DNA of 64,000 bases, from contig NZ_CP036346.1 of the NCBI RefSeq assembly GCF_014131695.1, positions 3,162,001 through 3,226,000 of the forward strand, read 5' to 3'. The position numbers and the translations under genes were made by a program. The notes beneath the pieces were generated by a model. The model was given only the letters and a program-made list of their open reading frames with translations, did not search any database and was not told the DNA's origin. This document shows, piece after piece, positions 25,390-33,861 of this stretch; positions within the stretch are counted from its first letter, which is position 1; each line of letters opens with the position of its first letter. The DNA is from Thomasclavelia ramosa DSM 1402 (lineage in GTDB: Bacteria > Bacillota_I > Bacilli_A > Erysipelotrichales > Coprobacillaceae).

Positions 25390-26346
25390 TTATTTTTCTT
25401 CTAAAGGGGCTGTTCTTGTAGCCATATAATTATCTAACCATTCTTGACTAGCTACCGTATGTATACATTTTCCATCTTTATTTTCTGTCAAATAAACAAT
25501 TGGTTCTTGGTCAGCAGTAGCAACAGCAAATGAAAATCCTTCAATATTTGTAGCAACACCCCATTCTCCTTTATTATTCATTGCTACCAAAGACATATCA
25601 CCTGCTTGACCACGGCGTTCTTTTAATTCTAAATCAAACATATTAACCGCTTTTTCACAAGCAGCCTGAGGATGCATTCCATCTTTCATTAAACGAACAA
25701 TTTCATAAGCTACGCACCCTTTCATAACATCCTCTCCTAAGCCAGTTGCACTTGCACCACCGACTTTACTATCAACATAGAAGCCCGATCCAGAAATCGG
25801 TGAATCTCCGACCCGACCAGCTTTTTTCATAAATAAGCCACTTGTAGAAGTAGCCGAAGTCATTTTACCATGAGTATCTAAACATACCATTCCAACCGTA
25901 TCATGTCCTGAATAGGGTTTAATTTCCAATGCTTGAACTTCTTTTACACGATTACGATAGTGAATTTTAGCACGATCAGTCAACATATTCTTTCTTTCAA
26001 AACCTTCTTTATGAGCAAATTTTTCAGCGCCTTCACCAACTAACAAATTGTTCACTTTTTCTTTTGATAATCGTCTTGCAATACTTACTGGATTTGCATA
26101 ATCTTTGATTGCCGCTACCGCACCAATATCTAATGTATCACCATCCATAAAAGCCGCATCTAATTCAACTTCCATTTCTTCGTTTGGCAACCCGCCATAT
26201 CCAACTGACTTATAGTACGGAAAGTCCTCTACCTCTCTAACCGCTATTTCGATTGCGTCACCAGCGTCACCACCTTCTGCTAAAACTTGACTTGCTTTAC
26301 TGATTCCTTCTACGGCCATTCGCCATGTTGCAATAATACCCCACAT
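25390..26346 (-). CDS. glycosylasparaginase (N4-(beta-N-acetylglucosaminyl)-L-asparaginase) family
   Basis: 318 residues, an Ntn-hydrolase that self-cleaves before its nucleophile Thr150 in 'GHDTVGM'. The blocks 'YGGLPNEEMEVELDAAFMDG', 'LLVGEGAEKFA', 'RVGDSPISGSGFY' and 'GASATGLGE' match animal and bacterial glycosylasparaginases more closely than plain isoaspartyl peptidases. There is no signal peptide, so it acts in the cytoplasm. It would split GlcNAc-Asn into aspartate and an amino-sugar. It sits inside a PTS operon, which suggests the substrate is imported. Confidence 0.85.
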   Translation of the reverse strand: MWGIIATWRMAVEGISKASQVLAEGGDAGDAIEIAVREVEDFPYYKSVGYGGLPNEEMEVELDAAFMDGDTLDIGAVAAIKDYANPVSIARRLSKEKVNNLLVGEGAEKFAHKEGFERKNMLTDRAKIHYRNRVKEVQALEIKPYSGHDTVGMVCLDTHGKMTSATSTSGLFMKKAGRVGDSPISGSGFYVDSKVGGASATGLGEDVMKGCVAYEIVRLMKDGMHPQAACEKAVNMFDLELKERRGQAGDMSLVAMNNKGEWGVATNIEGFSFAVATADQEPIVYLTENKDGKCIHTVASQEWLDNYMATRTAPLEEK

Positions 26347-26404
26347 CTAAGAGTTCCTCCTTTATTTTTTGATAAAAGGATGCGTTATCCGCATCCTTTT
26401 TAGT

Positions 26405-26926
26405 TTAGAAACAATACTTTGAAGTAATCGGATTTAGATCTTCATGATCAACTAATGCTTTCGCTAATTTGCACATTCCATCTAATGATTCATTTAAGCC
26501 AATCCCACCTTTTTTTGGTGTTTCAATAATATGAATTTTATCTTTAAATTCATTAATCGTTTCTTCATTTTCTTTTGACATTGCTGCAAATGCAGGAATA
26601 TCTGTTGTCTGATTAATATCATAGGCAATATTAGCTGCCATCTTGCCATAACCTAAATAGTTAAATGCTGGTCCACACATTACTACATCAGGTTTTAACT
26701 TATTAACCATCGCGCATAGTTTACGACTAACTTCTTCAGGATTTGCTTCATAATACCCATCACCACAATATAAACATGCCATCACGCGTCCGTCAACTGT
26801 TTTTAAATATTGTTCCATCATAATTGCTGGTCCAACCGGTTCTTTTTTAGCTCCTAAAGGAATCATATGGTCATCTTTGATTCCTGCACCAGATTGAATT
26901 TGATCATAAATCATAATTACTTTCAT
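26405..26926 (-). CDS. GrdB-like protein, N-terminal half only
   Basis: 173 residues that align by eye with the first half of glycine/betaine reductase component B: 'KEPVGPAIMMEQYLK', 'ACLYCGDGYYEANPEE', 'KPDVVMCGPAFNYLGYG' and the 'NQTTDIPAFAAMSKENEE' block. Full GrdB is about 430 residues and carries a catalytic selenocysteine in the missing second half. Cysteines remain in LYCG, MCGP and the C-terminal KYCF. It starts after AGGAGG, 11 bases past the EIIC stop. Its reaction is unknown; by position it may modify or protect the sugar or amino acid handled by this operon. Confidence 0.7.
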   Translation of the reverse strand: MKVIMIYDQIQSGAGIKDDHMIPLGAKKEPVGPAIMMEQYLKTVDGRVMACLYCGDGYYEANPEEVSRKLCAMVNKLKPDVVMCGPAFNYLGYGKMAANIAYDINQTTDIPAFAAMSKENEETINEFKDKIHIIETPKKGGIGLNESLDGMCKLAKALVDHEDLNPITSKYCF

Positions 26927-26937
26927 AAAATTGCCTC

Positions 26938-28305
26938 CTATAAATCATCAAATGATAAGTCATCTAATGAAAAATCGTCTTCTTCTGCTTCATGAACTGC
27001 ATTAGCTTCGTCGTTAATATATTGCTTATCCATAATTTTAATAAACGGCATGTAAATAAAGATTCCTAATACTAGTAAGACTGCTTGCAAAATAGCACCA
27101 ACCCAGTTAGTTGCCAAAAATCCAGAAATAATTACTGGGGTTGTCCATGGAATATTAATCCCTGAGCAAATCGGTACTAACCCCGCAGACATCGCAAGAT
27201 AAGAAATAATAATATTGATTGTTGGCACCAAAATAAACGGAATAATCATTGTTGGATTTAACACGATTGGTAACCCAAATACGATTGGTTCATTGATTCC
27301 AAAAATCCCTGGTACTAATGATAATTTTCCTAATTCTGTAATTCGTTTAGATTTACAGAATAATAACATTGCAATAATCAATGATAATGTTGAACCACAA
27401 CCCCCGAAAGTTGCAAATAAATCTTGGAATTGTTGACAAATAATATGTCCTTCACCAACACCCGTTTTAAAGAATTCAATATTTTCTACTGACAATGTTT
27501 GTAAGATTGGATTAAATACAGCACCAACTACTGAACCCCCATTTACTCCGAAGAACCAGAATAAATGCAAGAAGATATAAGCAATAATCATCGCTCCTAA
27601 AGTATCTCCTAAATTAAGTAATGGTGTTTGTAAGAATTCAAATATAATTTGAAACACATTTGTCCCTAAAAAACCAAATAATAAGTTAATTGCAAAGAAG
27701 AAAGTCATTACAACAGTTGCTGGAATTAAAGCCGCAAACGATTGTACGACAGTAGGCGGTACTCCTGCCGGCATTTTAATTACCCAGCCTTTTTTCTCAA
27801 CCCATGAATAAATATGCACAGCTACAAATGCACAGATAATTCCAACAAAAATACCTTTTGCCCCAACCCATCCAGTTGGGATACCTGTTAAAGATATTGG
27901 TATTTCTTTACCTGCCATTTCTACAGTTCCTTCTACCGTATAAGGCATGATCAAGAACCATCCCATGATAGCTACCGCTGCTCCAAATATTTTATCAGTC
28001 TTCATCTGACGAGCAAATGAATAAGCAATCCCTACTACAGCAAAGACTGCCATAATAGTAAAGGTTGCTCCTGATGGCTTTTCAATAAAAGCAGCTAATG
28101 TCTCCCCTGTATTTGAATTAATGACTACTGAACTTAACCATTCTGTCCATGCAGGAATTGGAAAATTTGCAATCAGTAAGAAAATTGAACCGGCAATCAA
28201 TAATGGTGTTGATACTAAGAACCCATCACGAATCGATACTAAATATTTATTACGGCCAATAGCTTCGGCTAAAGGCATTAATATTTTTTCAAGTTTTTTA
28301 ATCAT
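26938..28305 (-). CDS. PTS EIIC, lactose/cellobiose family
   Basis: 455 residues, about ten membrane helices, family motifs 'NEPIVFGLPIVLNP' near 340-353 and 'NIPWTTPVIISGF'. A very acidic tail (AEEDDFSLDDLSFDDL) ends the protein. It follows EIIA and EIIB genes in order, so this operon encodes a complete permease. The neighbouring glycosylasparaginase suggests an amino-sugar-containing substrate. Confidence 0.9.
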   Translation of the reverse strand: MIKKLEKILMPLAEAIGRNKYLVSIRDGFLVSTPLLIAGSIFLLIANFPIPAWTEWLSSVVINSNTGETLAAFIEKPSGATFTIMAVFAVVGIAYSFARQMKTDKIFGAAVAIMGWFLIMPYTVEGTVEMAGKEIPISLTGIPTGWVGAKGIFVGIICAFVAVHIYSWVEKKGWVIKMPAGVPPTVVQSFAALIPATVVMTFFFAINLLFGFLGTNVFQIIFEFLQTPLLNLGDTLGAMIIAYIFLHLFWFFGVNGGSVVGAVFNPILQTLSVENIEFFKTGVGEGHIICQQFQDLFATFGGCGSTLSLIIAMLLFCKSKRITELGKLSLVPGIFGINEPIVFGLPIVLNPTMIIPFILVPTINIIISYLAMSAGLVPICSGINIPWTTPVIISGFLATNWVGAILQAVLLVLGIFIYMPFIKIMDKQYINDEANAVHEAEEDDFSLDDLSFDDL

Positions 28306-28321
28306 TCTTTTACCCTCCTTT

Positions 28322-28642
28322 TTATTTATTTGCTTTTATCAGTCTAATCGCTGATTTAAGAACTTTTTCACCATTCATCATGCCATAATCACCTTGATCG
28401 ATTACAGCTATAGGAATTCCTTGGCTACCAAATTGTTCTACCGTTTCCTCATACATGTATTTCACTTGTGGTCCTAATAAAATACAGTCCGGACGATCCT
28501 CTGAGATAATCTCCTCTAATTTATTGTGGGGAAAGGCAGCAACTTTAATAGGTAAATTATGTTGATTAGCAACATCCTGCATATTACTTGCCAACATACT
28601 TGTTGACATTCCCGCACTACAAAATAGATAAACTTTTTTCAT
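28322..28642 (-). CDS. PTS EIIB, cellobiose type
   Basis: 106 residues with the phospho-cysteine loop 'LFCSAGMSTS' (Cys8). It accepts phosphate from the EIIA encoded upstream and passes it to the sugar in EIIC. It lies 17 bases before the EIIC gene. Confidence 0.92.
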   Translation of the reverse strand: MKKVYLFCSAGMSTSMLASNMQDVANQHNLPIKVAAFPHNKLEEIISEDRPDCILLGPQVKYMYEETVEQFGSQGIPIAVIDQGDYGMMNGEKVLKSAIRLIKANK

Positions 28643-28666
28643 TTCTTTGTCCTCCCTTTGTTATTG

Positions 28667-28990
28667 TTAATATTTTTCTAATGCTTTGACCCGTTCATTT
28701 AAACGAATAATTTCTAAAGCCATGACCTTAATTGTTTCAGCTGACATTAATTGATCTTCGGCATGCATTAACAGAATACTTGGTACAACATGATTTCCAC
28801 TAGCTTCTTGTTGAATCAATTCACTATGGGCTAAGTGTCCACCGTTAAAAGATTCTTCACCTTCCTTGATTTTTGCTCTAGCTACATCAAATTCACCATT
28901 AGCAGCAACCTTCATTGCTTCGATAAAACTTGATTTAGCCATTCCTACAGCTGATATAATTTTAAAACTCACTAACTCTAAACCATCCAT
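28667..28990 (-). CDS. PTS EIIA, lactose/cellobiose type
   Basis: 107 residues, the helical EIIA-Lac fold with phospho-His76 in 'LLMHAEDQLM'. It is the first gene after the operator-bearing promoter at 29021-29076, so it heads the PTS transcript. Confidence 0.92.
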   Translation of the reverse strand: MDGLELVSFKIISAVGMAKSSFIEAMKVAANGEFDVARAKIKEGEESFNGGHLAHSELIQQEASGNHVVPSILLMHAEDQLMSAETIKVMALEIIRLNERVKALEKY

Positions 28991-29020
28991 TTTTTATCCT
29001 CCAATACCCTTACAATCAAC

Positions 29021-29076
29021 ATTATAAGTAATTAATTTTTTTATTGTTGCTAGTCATCTTTCCTAGACTTAGGAAA
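29021..29076 (-). promoter_or_regulatory. activator-type promoter of the PTS/glycosylasparaginase operon
   Basis: TATAAT at 29026-29021 with no recognisable -35 box (CAACAA). The perfect dyad TTTCCTA-GACT-TAGGAAA at 29059-29076 is centred about 53 bp before the expected start. This is the classic layout of an activator-dependent promoter; the same dyad lies before the PRD regulator gene. Confidence 0.65.
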
Positions 29077-29655
29077 TTATTTACATAGCACTACTTTAGT
29101 ATTTCCTAAATAATCATGCAAAGTACGATGTTCTCCTTTAAATAAATAAAGTAAAATACTGATTCCACTAATTACAAATCCTGCATACATCAAAGGTGTA
29201 ACAAAATTTGTTTGGGTAATAATCGTAACCAGTTCATGCCAGATTGCACTTGCAGTATATAAAACACCCTCAATTACAATAACTCCCAATAATTGTCTTA
29301 ATAGCATATTTTTTATTGTTACTTGCTCATTATTCACTTTAACAATTTTGATTTTACAAATTTTCTTGCCGAGCGTTTGCCCCGGATAAATATAAGCTGG
29401 AACAATTACAAAGTAAAAAATTGCAAATAAAACAGCTAAAATTCCTGCAATGATCCCATATGGCTGTTTAAATTCAACAATGTTTTGATTTAACATTGTA
29501 TTCGTTAACTTTTGTGAAATAATCGCAATCGGAATCGCAGTACATAAAGCCCCGACATACCAGTCAATTAAATAGCTTATAAATCGTTTTACTAATGGAG
29601 CATCTTCATACCTTATTTTTCTTTCTTTTTTCGCTTTTACTACTTTAGTTGCCAT
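29077..29655 (-). CDS. RDD-family membrane protein
   Basis: 192 residues with 'APLVKRFISYLIDWYVG' (the Arg-Asp-type start of the RDD domain), four membrane helices, 'PGQTLGKKICKIKIV' and 'HRTLHDYLGNTKVV' at the end. The function of RDD proteins is mostly unknown, possibly ion or small-molecule transport. It is 10 bp behind the PRD regulator gene and shares its transcript. Confidence 0.82.
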   Translation of the reverse strand: MATKVVKAKKERKIRYEDAPLVKRFISYLIDWYVGALCTAIPIAIISQKLTNTMLNQNIVEFKQPYGIIAGILAVLFAIFYFVIVPAYIYPGQTLGKKICKIKIVKVNNEQVTIKNMLLRQLLGVIVIEGVLYTASAIWHELVTIITQTNFVTPLMYAGFVISGISILLYLFKGEHRTLHDYLGNTKVVLCK

Positions 29656-29665
29656 CTTTCTCTCC

Positions 29666-31573
29666 TTACATTATTACTTGTTCCATAAATTCTTGATGTT
29701 CCCGAACTTCTAACAGTTGGGTGAATTTATTTGAATCACTGACAATACTACTCAACCAGTCAAAAAAGATTTTCAATAAATGATTATCTGTTTCTCTGAT
29801 TGCAAGAAGAATAATCAATTTCACTTCAAAACCACCCCAAATCACCGGTTTATCTAAAATTAAAGTTGATATACATGATTCATTTGCTGATACTTCAATT
29901 GAATGTGGTACCGCAAATCCATTTACAAAAGAAGTTGCAGAAACTGCTTCACGCCTAAAAACATCTTCTTTATAGCTTTGTGTTGCTAACCCTTTTTCAA
30001 TCAGTTCATCACATAAATAATCAATGATTTCCTTAGGATTATTCATAGTATTTTTTACATGAAATAAATCTTCACGCATCAATTCTTTGATCAATGAAAC
30101 AAAATCATCATGATAGCGATGCTTATCTAAAATATTTAGTGTCTGAAATACTTTACTTTCATCTTCATAATTAATAAATAAAGTTACTTGGACTGTTGGG
30201 ATATTTAAATTATGTTTTAGTGGTACTGTTGTAATAATCAAATCCGGTTCTTCTTCCTTAACCATCGATTCTTCAAAAAAGCCATAGCTTTGAACAATCA
30301 TCATTCGTTCTTCAAAACGAATTTTTAACTTGTCCCGACACATCTTTGATAGCATCTGATTATTAGGAATGATCATAATCGCACGATAGCGTTTTAAAGA
30401 ATTGACCCGATCGTACGCTGCTCCTAAATGCAAAGCTAAAAACGCTAATTCATTTTCATTAATATTAACCTCACAAGTTTCAGCTAATACCTCGCCTGCA
30501 CGCACTGCCATTTCAAATACTAAAGGATACTTACGTTTAATTTCTTGAAGATAGACATTAGTTACTTGAACATTATTTTTTTGACGCTCTAACAATGATT
30601 GTAAGTGCATTGCTAAACCCACTTTTAAATCCTTATCTTTTGAAAAATCAATATCAAAATATTCCTTAACTTCAACAATTACTGCTTCAACTAAATGTTC
30701 AACATCGACTGCCAGCTTTTCTTTGATAATATCCTTACGATAATCATTTGCCCTTTTTCCCATTAATAATAAAGCAAATAAAATTACTTCATCAGTAACA
30801 AGTTCAATATTGATCATCGTACTAACCTGTGTAAAGAAGTCATATGAAATCTGATATTCTCGACTGCTTTCTAATTTTTCACTAATTGTTTGATTCTTAA
30901 TATAGTTATGATTAATGATCCGCTCAATCGCCACTCCGGCATGAATCATGATCATTGGAAAAGTCATCTCATGAATCTGATAATCATATTTTTCACAAAT
31001 TTCTTCTAGTATATCTTTCACTTCTAATAGATCAAAACTATTCCATAATCCTGCAATTGAATTTAAATTCATAAAATTCCCTTGTGTCTCTGCCGTCAAT
31101 AACTGTTTGTATAACTTTCGCTTATCTGTTTCATTTCCTTCTAAACTAATATAATTTTTAGATCTAACTAGTTTTAAACTAGGGTAATCATTAATCATTT
31201 TACGGATCTTTTTTATATCATTATCAATTGAATAACCACTTACAAAAACCTGATCCTGCAAGGCAATCAAATTAATTTCATGACTTTTAAACAAAAGTTC
31301 TTGAATAATATATATACAACGTTCTTGGGAAGTTTGTGGGATTATATCTTTAGTTTCAATATCCTGCTTATGCAATAATGTCTCATCTAAACGATATCCT
31401 AGACGTTTATTAGCCTGAATCAGTATACAATCATAATAATTATTAATATTCTCTATATCTGAACGAATTGTTCGGTCAGATACATTTAGAACTTTTGCGA
31501 TTTCTTTACCAGTAATCCATTTTCCATAATCATTTAAAAGATCAATAATATTTGTTTGGCGTTTGTTTAGCAT
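29666..31573 (-). CDS. LicR/MtlR-type PTS-regulated transcriptional activator
   Basis: 635 residues: two helix-turn-helix domains (1-90), PRD1 (about 165-270, His in 'MIHAGVAIE'), PRD2 (about 280-385, His in 'AMHLQ' and 'LALHLGAAYD'), a GatB-like EIIB domain (about 390-480), and an EIIA-Fru/Mtl domain (about 490-635, His in 'FAVPHSIE'). PTS phosphorylation of these histidines sets activity. It should activate the PTS operon downstream and itself, since both have the TTTCCTAA/TTAGGAAA dyad. Confidence 0.88.
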   Translation of the reverse strand: MLNKRQTNIIDLLNDYGKWITGKEIAKVLNVSDRTIRSDIENINNYYDCILIQANKRLGYRLDETLLHKQDIETKDIIPQTSQERCIYIIQELLFKSHEINLIALQDQVFVSGYSIDNDIKKIRKMINDYPSLKLVRSKNYISLEGNETDKRKLYKQLLTAETQGNFMNLNSIAGLWNSFDLLEVKDILEEICEKYDYQIHEMTFPMIMIHAGVAIERIINHNYIKNQTISEKLESSREYQISYDFFTQVSTMINIELVTDEVILFALLLMGKRANDYRKDIIKEKLAVDVEHLVEAVIVEVKEYFDIDFSKDKDLKVGLAMHLQSLLERQKNNVQVTNVYLQEIKRKYPLVFEMAVRAGEVLAETCEVNINENELAFLALHLGAAYDRVNSLKRYRAIMIIPNNQMLSKMCRDKLKIRFEERMMIVQSYGFFEESMVKEEEPDLIITTVPLKHNLNIPTVQVTLFINYEDESKVFQTLNILDKHRYHDDFVSLIKELMREDLFHVKNTMNNPKEIIDYLCDELIEKGLATQSYKEDVFRREAVSATSFVNGFAVPHSIEVSANESCISTLILDKPVIWGGFEVKLIILLAIRETDNHLLKIFFDWLSSIVSDSNKFTQLLEVREHQEFMEQVIM

Positions 31574-31612
31574 TTCTTTATCAGCTCCTTTTATAATATA
31601 TCACGCATTCAT

Positions 31613-31651
31613 TTTCCTAAGTTGCAATCTTTTTTCCTAACTGTTAGGAAA
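31613..31651 (-). promoter_or_regulatory. operator of the PRD regulator gene
   Basis: The dyad TTTCCTAA-CTG-TTAGGAAA (31633-31651) has 8-bp perfect arms, with an extra half-site TTTCCTAA at 31613-31620, exactly 20 bp apart start to start. It matches the dyad before the PTS operon, so the regulator probably controls itself. Confidence 0.6.
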
Positions 31652-31740
31652 AATATCCGGGTTAAATTATAACTTATTTTTCTATGCATAACATTGTTAA
31701 AATAGGATAAAATGAGTTAAACTATAGACGAGGTGAGAAT

Positions 31741-32091
31741 ATGATAAATTTTATTGAATATCCAAAATGCAGTACTTGTAAGAAGGCCAAGAAATATCTT
31801 GATGAACTTGGGATTGATCACCATGATCGACATATCGTTGAAGAACGTTTAAGCAAAGAAGAATTAACTGCTTTGTATCAAAAAAGCGGCTTACCGCTCA
31901 AACGCTTCTTTAATACTTCTGGCTTAAAATACAAAGAACTCCAATTAAAAGATAAACTTCCCACAATGACTGAAGATGAGCAATTAGAATTGTTAGCTAC
32001 TGATGGGATGTTAGTAAAAAGACCAATTGTTGAAACTAAGGATAGTGTATTAGTTGGTTTTAAAGCCAATGAATACGATAATCTAAAATAA
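31741..32091 (+). CDS. ArsC/Spx-family thioredoxin-fold protein
   Basis: 116 residues starting 'MINFIEYPKCSTCKKAKKYL' with a CxxC pair (Cys10, Cys13), then 'LPLKRFFNTSG' and 'LVKRPIV'. This is the YffB/YusI-like branch, not classic arsenate reductase. It may reduce disulphides or act in stress response. Its stop shares bases with the next start (TAATG), so translation is coupled to the phospholipase-like gene. Confidence 0.85.
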   Translation: MINFIEYPKCSTCKKAKKYLDELGIDHHDRHIVEERLSKEELTALYQKSGLPLKRFFNTSGLKYKELQLKDKLPTMTEDEQLELLATDGMLVKRPIVETKDSVLVGFKANEYDNLK

Positions 32092-32876
32092 TGCCGGCAG
32101 CTTATAGTCATTATCGTCTTGGACAATTAGTGCTTGATGAATTAAATCAGCCCCTTAAACATGTCTTGGAAACTAATCAAGATCTATTTGATATTGGATT
32201 ACATGGTCCTGATATTCTTTTTTATAACCGCCCGTATATCCATAGTAAAATCAATCGTTTAGGTAGTGCTATGCATAAAGAAAGAGCTGACATCTTTTTT
32301 TACCAAGCTTTAGAAATCTTAAAAGAAACCAAAAGTGCCCCACAATTTGCTTATCTTTGTGGTTTCATCTGTCACTACATTCTTGATAGTAACTGCCACC
32401 CGTATATTAATACGATTATCAAAGAAACTGGTGTAACTCATTTTGAAATAGAAACTGAGCTCGATCGTTATTTTATGGTCAAAGATCGTTTAGATCCTCT
32501 AAGAACTAAATTAACTGATCACATTAAGGTTAATGATCATACGCTCAACAACATTGAGCCATATTTTAAAGCAACAAAAAAAGAACTCTATAAGAGTCTT
32601 AAAGGGATGAAGTTCTATGATCGTTTATTATTAGCACCACAGTTTTATAAACGGGGCTTGATTTACCTAGTTTTAAAAATCACGTTTACATATAAACGAT
32701 TCCAGGGGTTTGTTGTAAATTACAGACCAAATAAATTAGTCGACCCATACTTAGAAAAGTTAGAAAGTTTATTTAATCAAAGTATTAGTGAATCATATGA
32801 AGCAATCTACAATTTTATTGATGTAATTAAGTATGATCGTTCTCTATCATATCGATTTGAACATAATTTCAAATAA
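32091..32876 (+). CDS. zinc-dependent phospholipase C-like protein, copy 1
   Basis: 261 residues, all helical, with the metal ligands of the zinc PLC family: His7 in 'AAYSHY', 'GLHGPDILFY', 'AMHKERA', 'CHYILDSNCHPYI' and 'HFEIETELD'. There is no signal peptide, unlike secreted clostridial alpha-toxin, so it is probably intracellular or non-classical. It would cleave a phosphodiester. A paralog lies about 200 bp downstream. Confidence 0.8.
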   Translation: MPAAYSHYRLGQLVLDELNQPLKHVLETNQDLFDIGLHGPDILFYNRPYIHSKINRLGSAMHKERADIFFYQALEILKETKSAPQFAYLCGFICHYILDSNCHPYINTIIKETGVTHFEIETELDRYFMVKDRLDPLRTKLTDHIKVNDHTLNNIEPYFKATKKELYKSLKGMKFYDRLLLAPQFYKRGLIYLVLKITFTYKRFQGFVVNYRPNKLVDPYLEKLESLFNQSISESYEAIYNFIDVIKYDRSLSYRFEHNFK

Positions 32877-32905
32877 AATTATTGCTTTTTAAATATAATC
32901 TATTG

Positions 32906-32930
32906 AACTGTTCATTATAAATGAACAGTT
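32906..32930 (+). terminator. terminator after the first PLC-like gene
   Basis: A 10-bp stem AACTGTTCAT/ATGAACAGTT is followed by TTATTATT. Confidence 0.6.
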
Positions 32931-32944
32931 TTATTATTAATAAA

Positions 32945-32974
32945 TTGTAATTATTCTTCGAATTACAGTATAAT
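32945..32974 (+). promoter_or_regulatory. promoter of the second PLC-like gene, with internal dyad
   Basis: TTGTAA (32945-32950), 18-bp spacer, TATAAT (32969-32974). The inverted repeat GTAATT-N8-AATTAC lies across the -35 and spacer and could be an operator. Confidence 0.5.
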
Positions 32975-33078
32975 TTAATCAAAAGATTTCTTAAATAAAT
33001 ATTTACCTAATCTTAAACTAATCATGCTCGTTCAACAAATCATATCTTTATATAATATCCAAGAATGGGAGGTTAACT

Positions 33079-33861
33079 ATGCCGGCAAGTTATACACATC
33101 AGCAATTTGGGAATCAAGTTTTAAATAAGCTTGAAAATACTACAATTAAAAAAATTATTAATGATAATTTAAATCTCTACAATATTGGTCTTCAAGGCCC
33201 TGATATTTTATTTTTCTATCAACCGCTTAAAAAAAATCCTGTCAATACTTTAGGTAATCAGCTACACCAAGATATTGCACGAGCTTTCTTTGAAAATGCA
33301 ATGAAACTTCTAAAAGAACAACCAAACGAAAAATCATTAGCCTATATTTTGGGTTTTATTAATCACTTTATTTTAGATAGTGAATGTCATGGTTACATCG
33401 ATAAAACAATGATTAATCGTGAAATTGGTCACTTTGAAATCGAGCGAGATTTAGATCAGCGATTTATGATACTAAACCATGAATCATTTAACTATTCAAC
33501 CCCAAAACATTACCAGATCAATCTTGAAAATGCTAAAATTATTGCTCCGTTTTTTAATTTAGCTCCAGCCACGATCTTAGCTTCTTTAAAATCATTTAAA
33601 CGCTTTAATCATCTTTTTGCTTGCCGGAGTGTTTTAAAAAGATCTTTGATTCTAACAGGAATGAAAATTGTTAATGCTAAGTTATACTGTGGAATGGTCA
33701 TGACTGCAAAACCAGAAAAAAGAATTGAAGAAAACATTGATATATTAGTTAATCTTTTTAACCAGTCGATAAATATTGCCACAAAGGAGATAATCGAATA
33801 TTATTACAGTTACCAGAACAATACTGCAATATCAAAACGATTCAATTACAACTATGAATAA
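33079..33861 (+). CDS. zinc-dependent phospholipase C-like protein, copy 2
   Basis: 260 residues, clearly paralogous to the preceding copy: 'MPASYTHQQFGNQVL', 'GLQGPDILFF', 'QLHQDIA', 'NHFILDSECHGYI' and 'HFEIERDLD' keep every metal-binding position. It has its own promoter and overlaps the transporter gene by 8 bp. There is no signal peptide. Confidence 0.8.
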   Translation: MPASYTHQQFGNQVLNKLENTTIKKIINDNLNLYNIGLQGPDILFFYQPLKKNPVNTLGNQLHQDIARAFFENAMKLLKEQPNEKSLAYILGFINHFILDSECHGYIDKTMINREIGHFEIERDLDQRFMILNHESFNYSTPKHYQINLENAKIIAPFFNLAPATILASLKSFKRFNHLFACRSVLKRSLILTGMKIVNAKLYCGMVMTAKPEKRIEENIDILVNLFNQSINIATKEIIEYYYSYQNNTAISKRFNYNYE

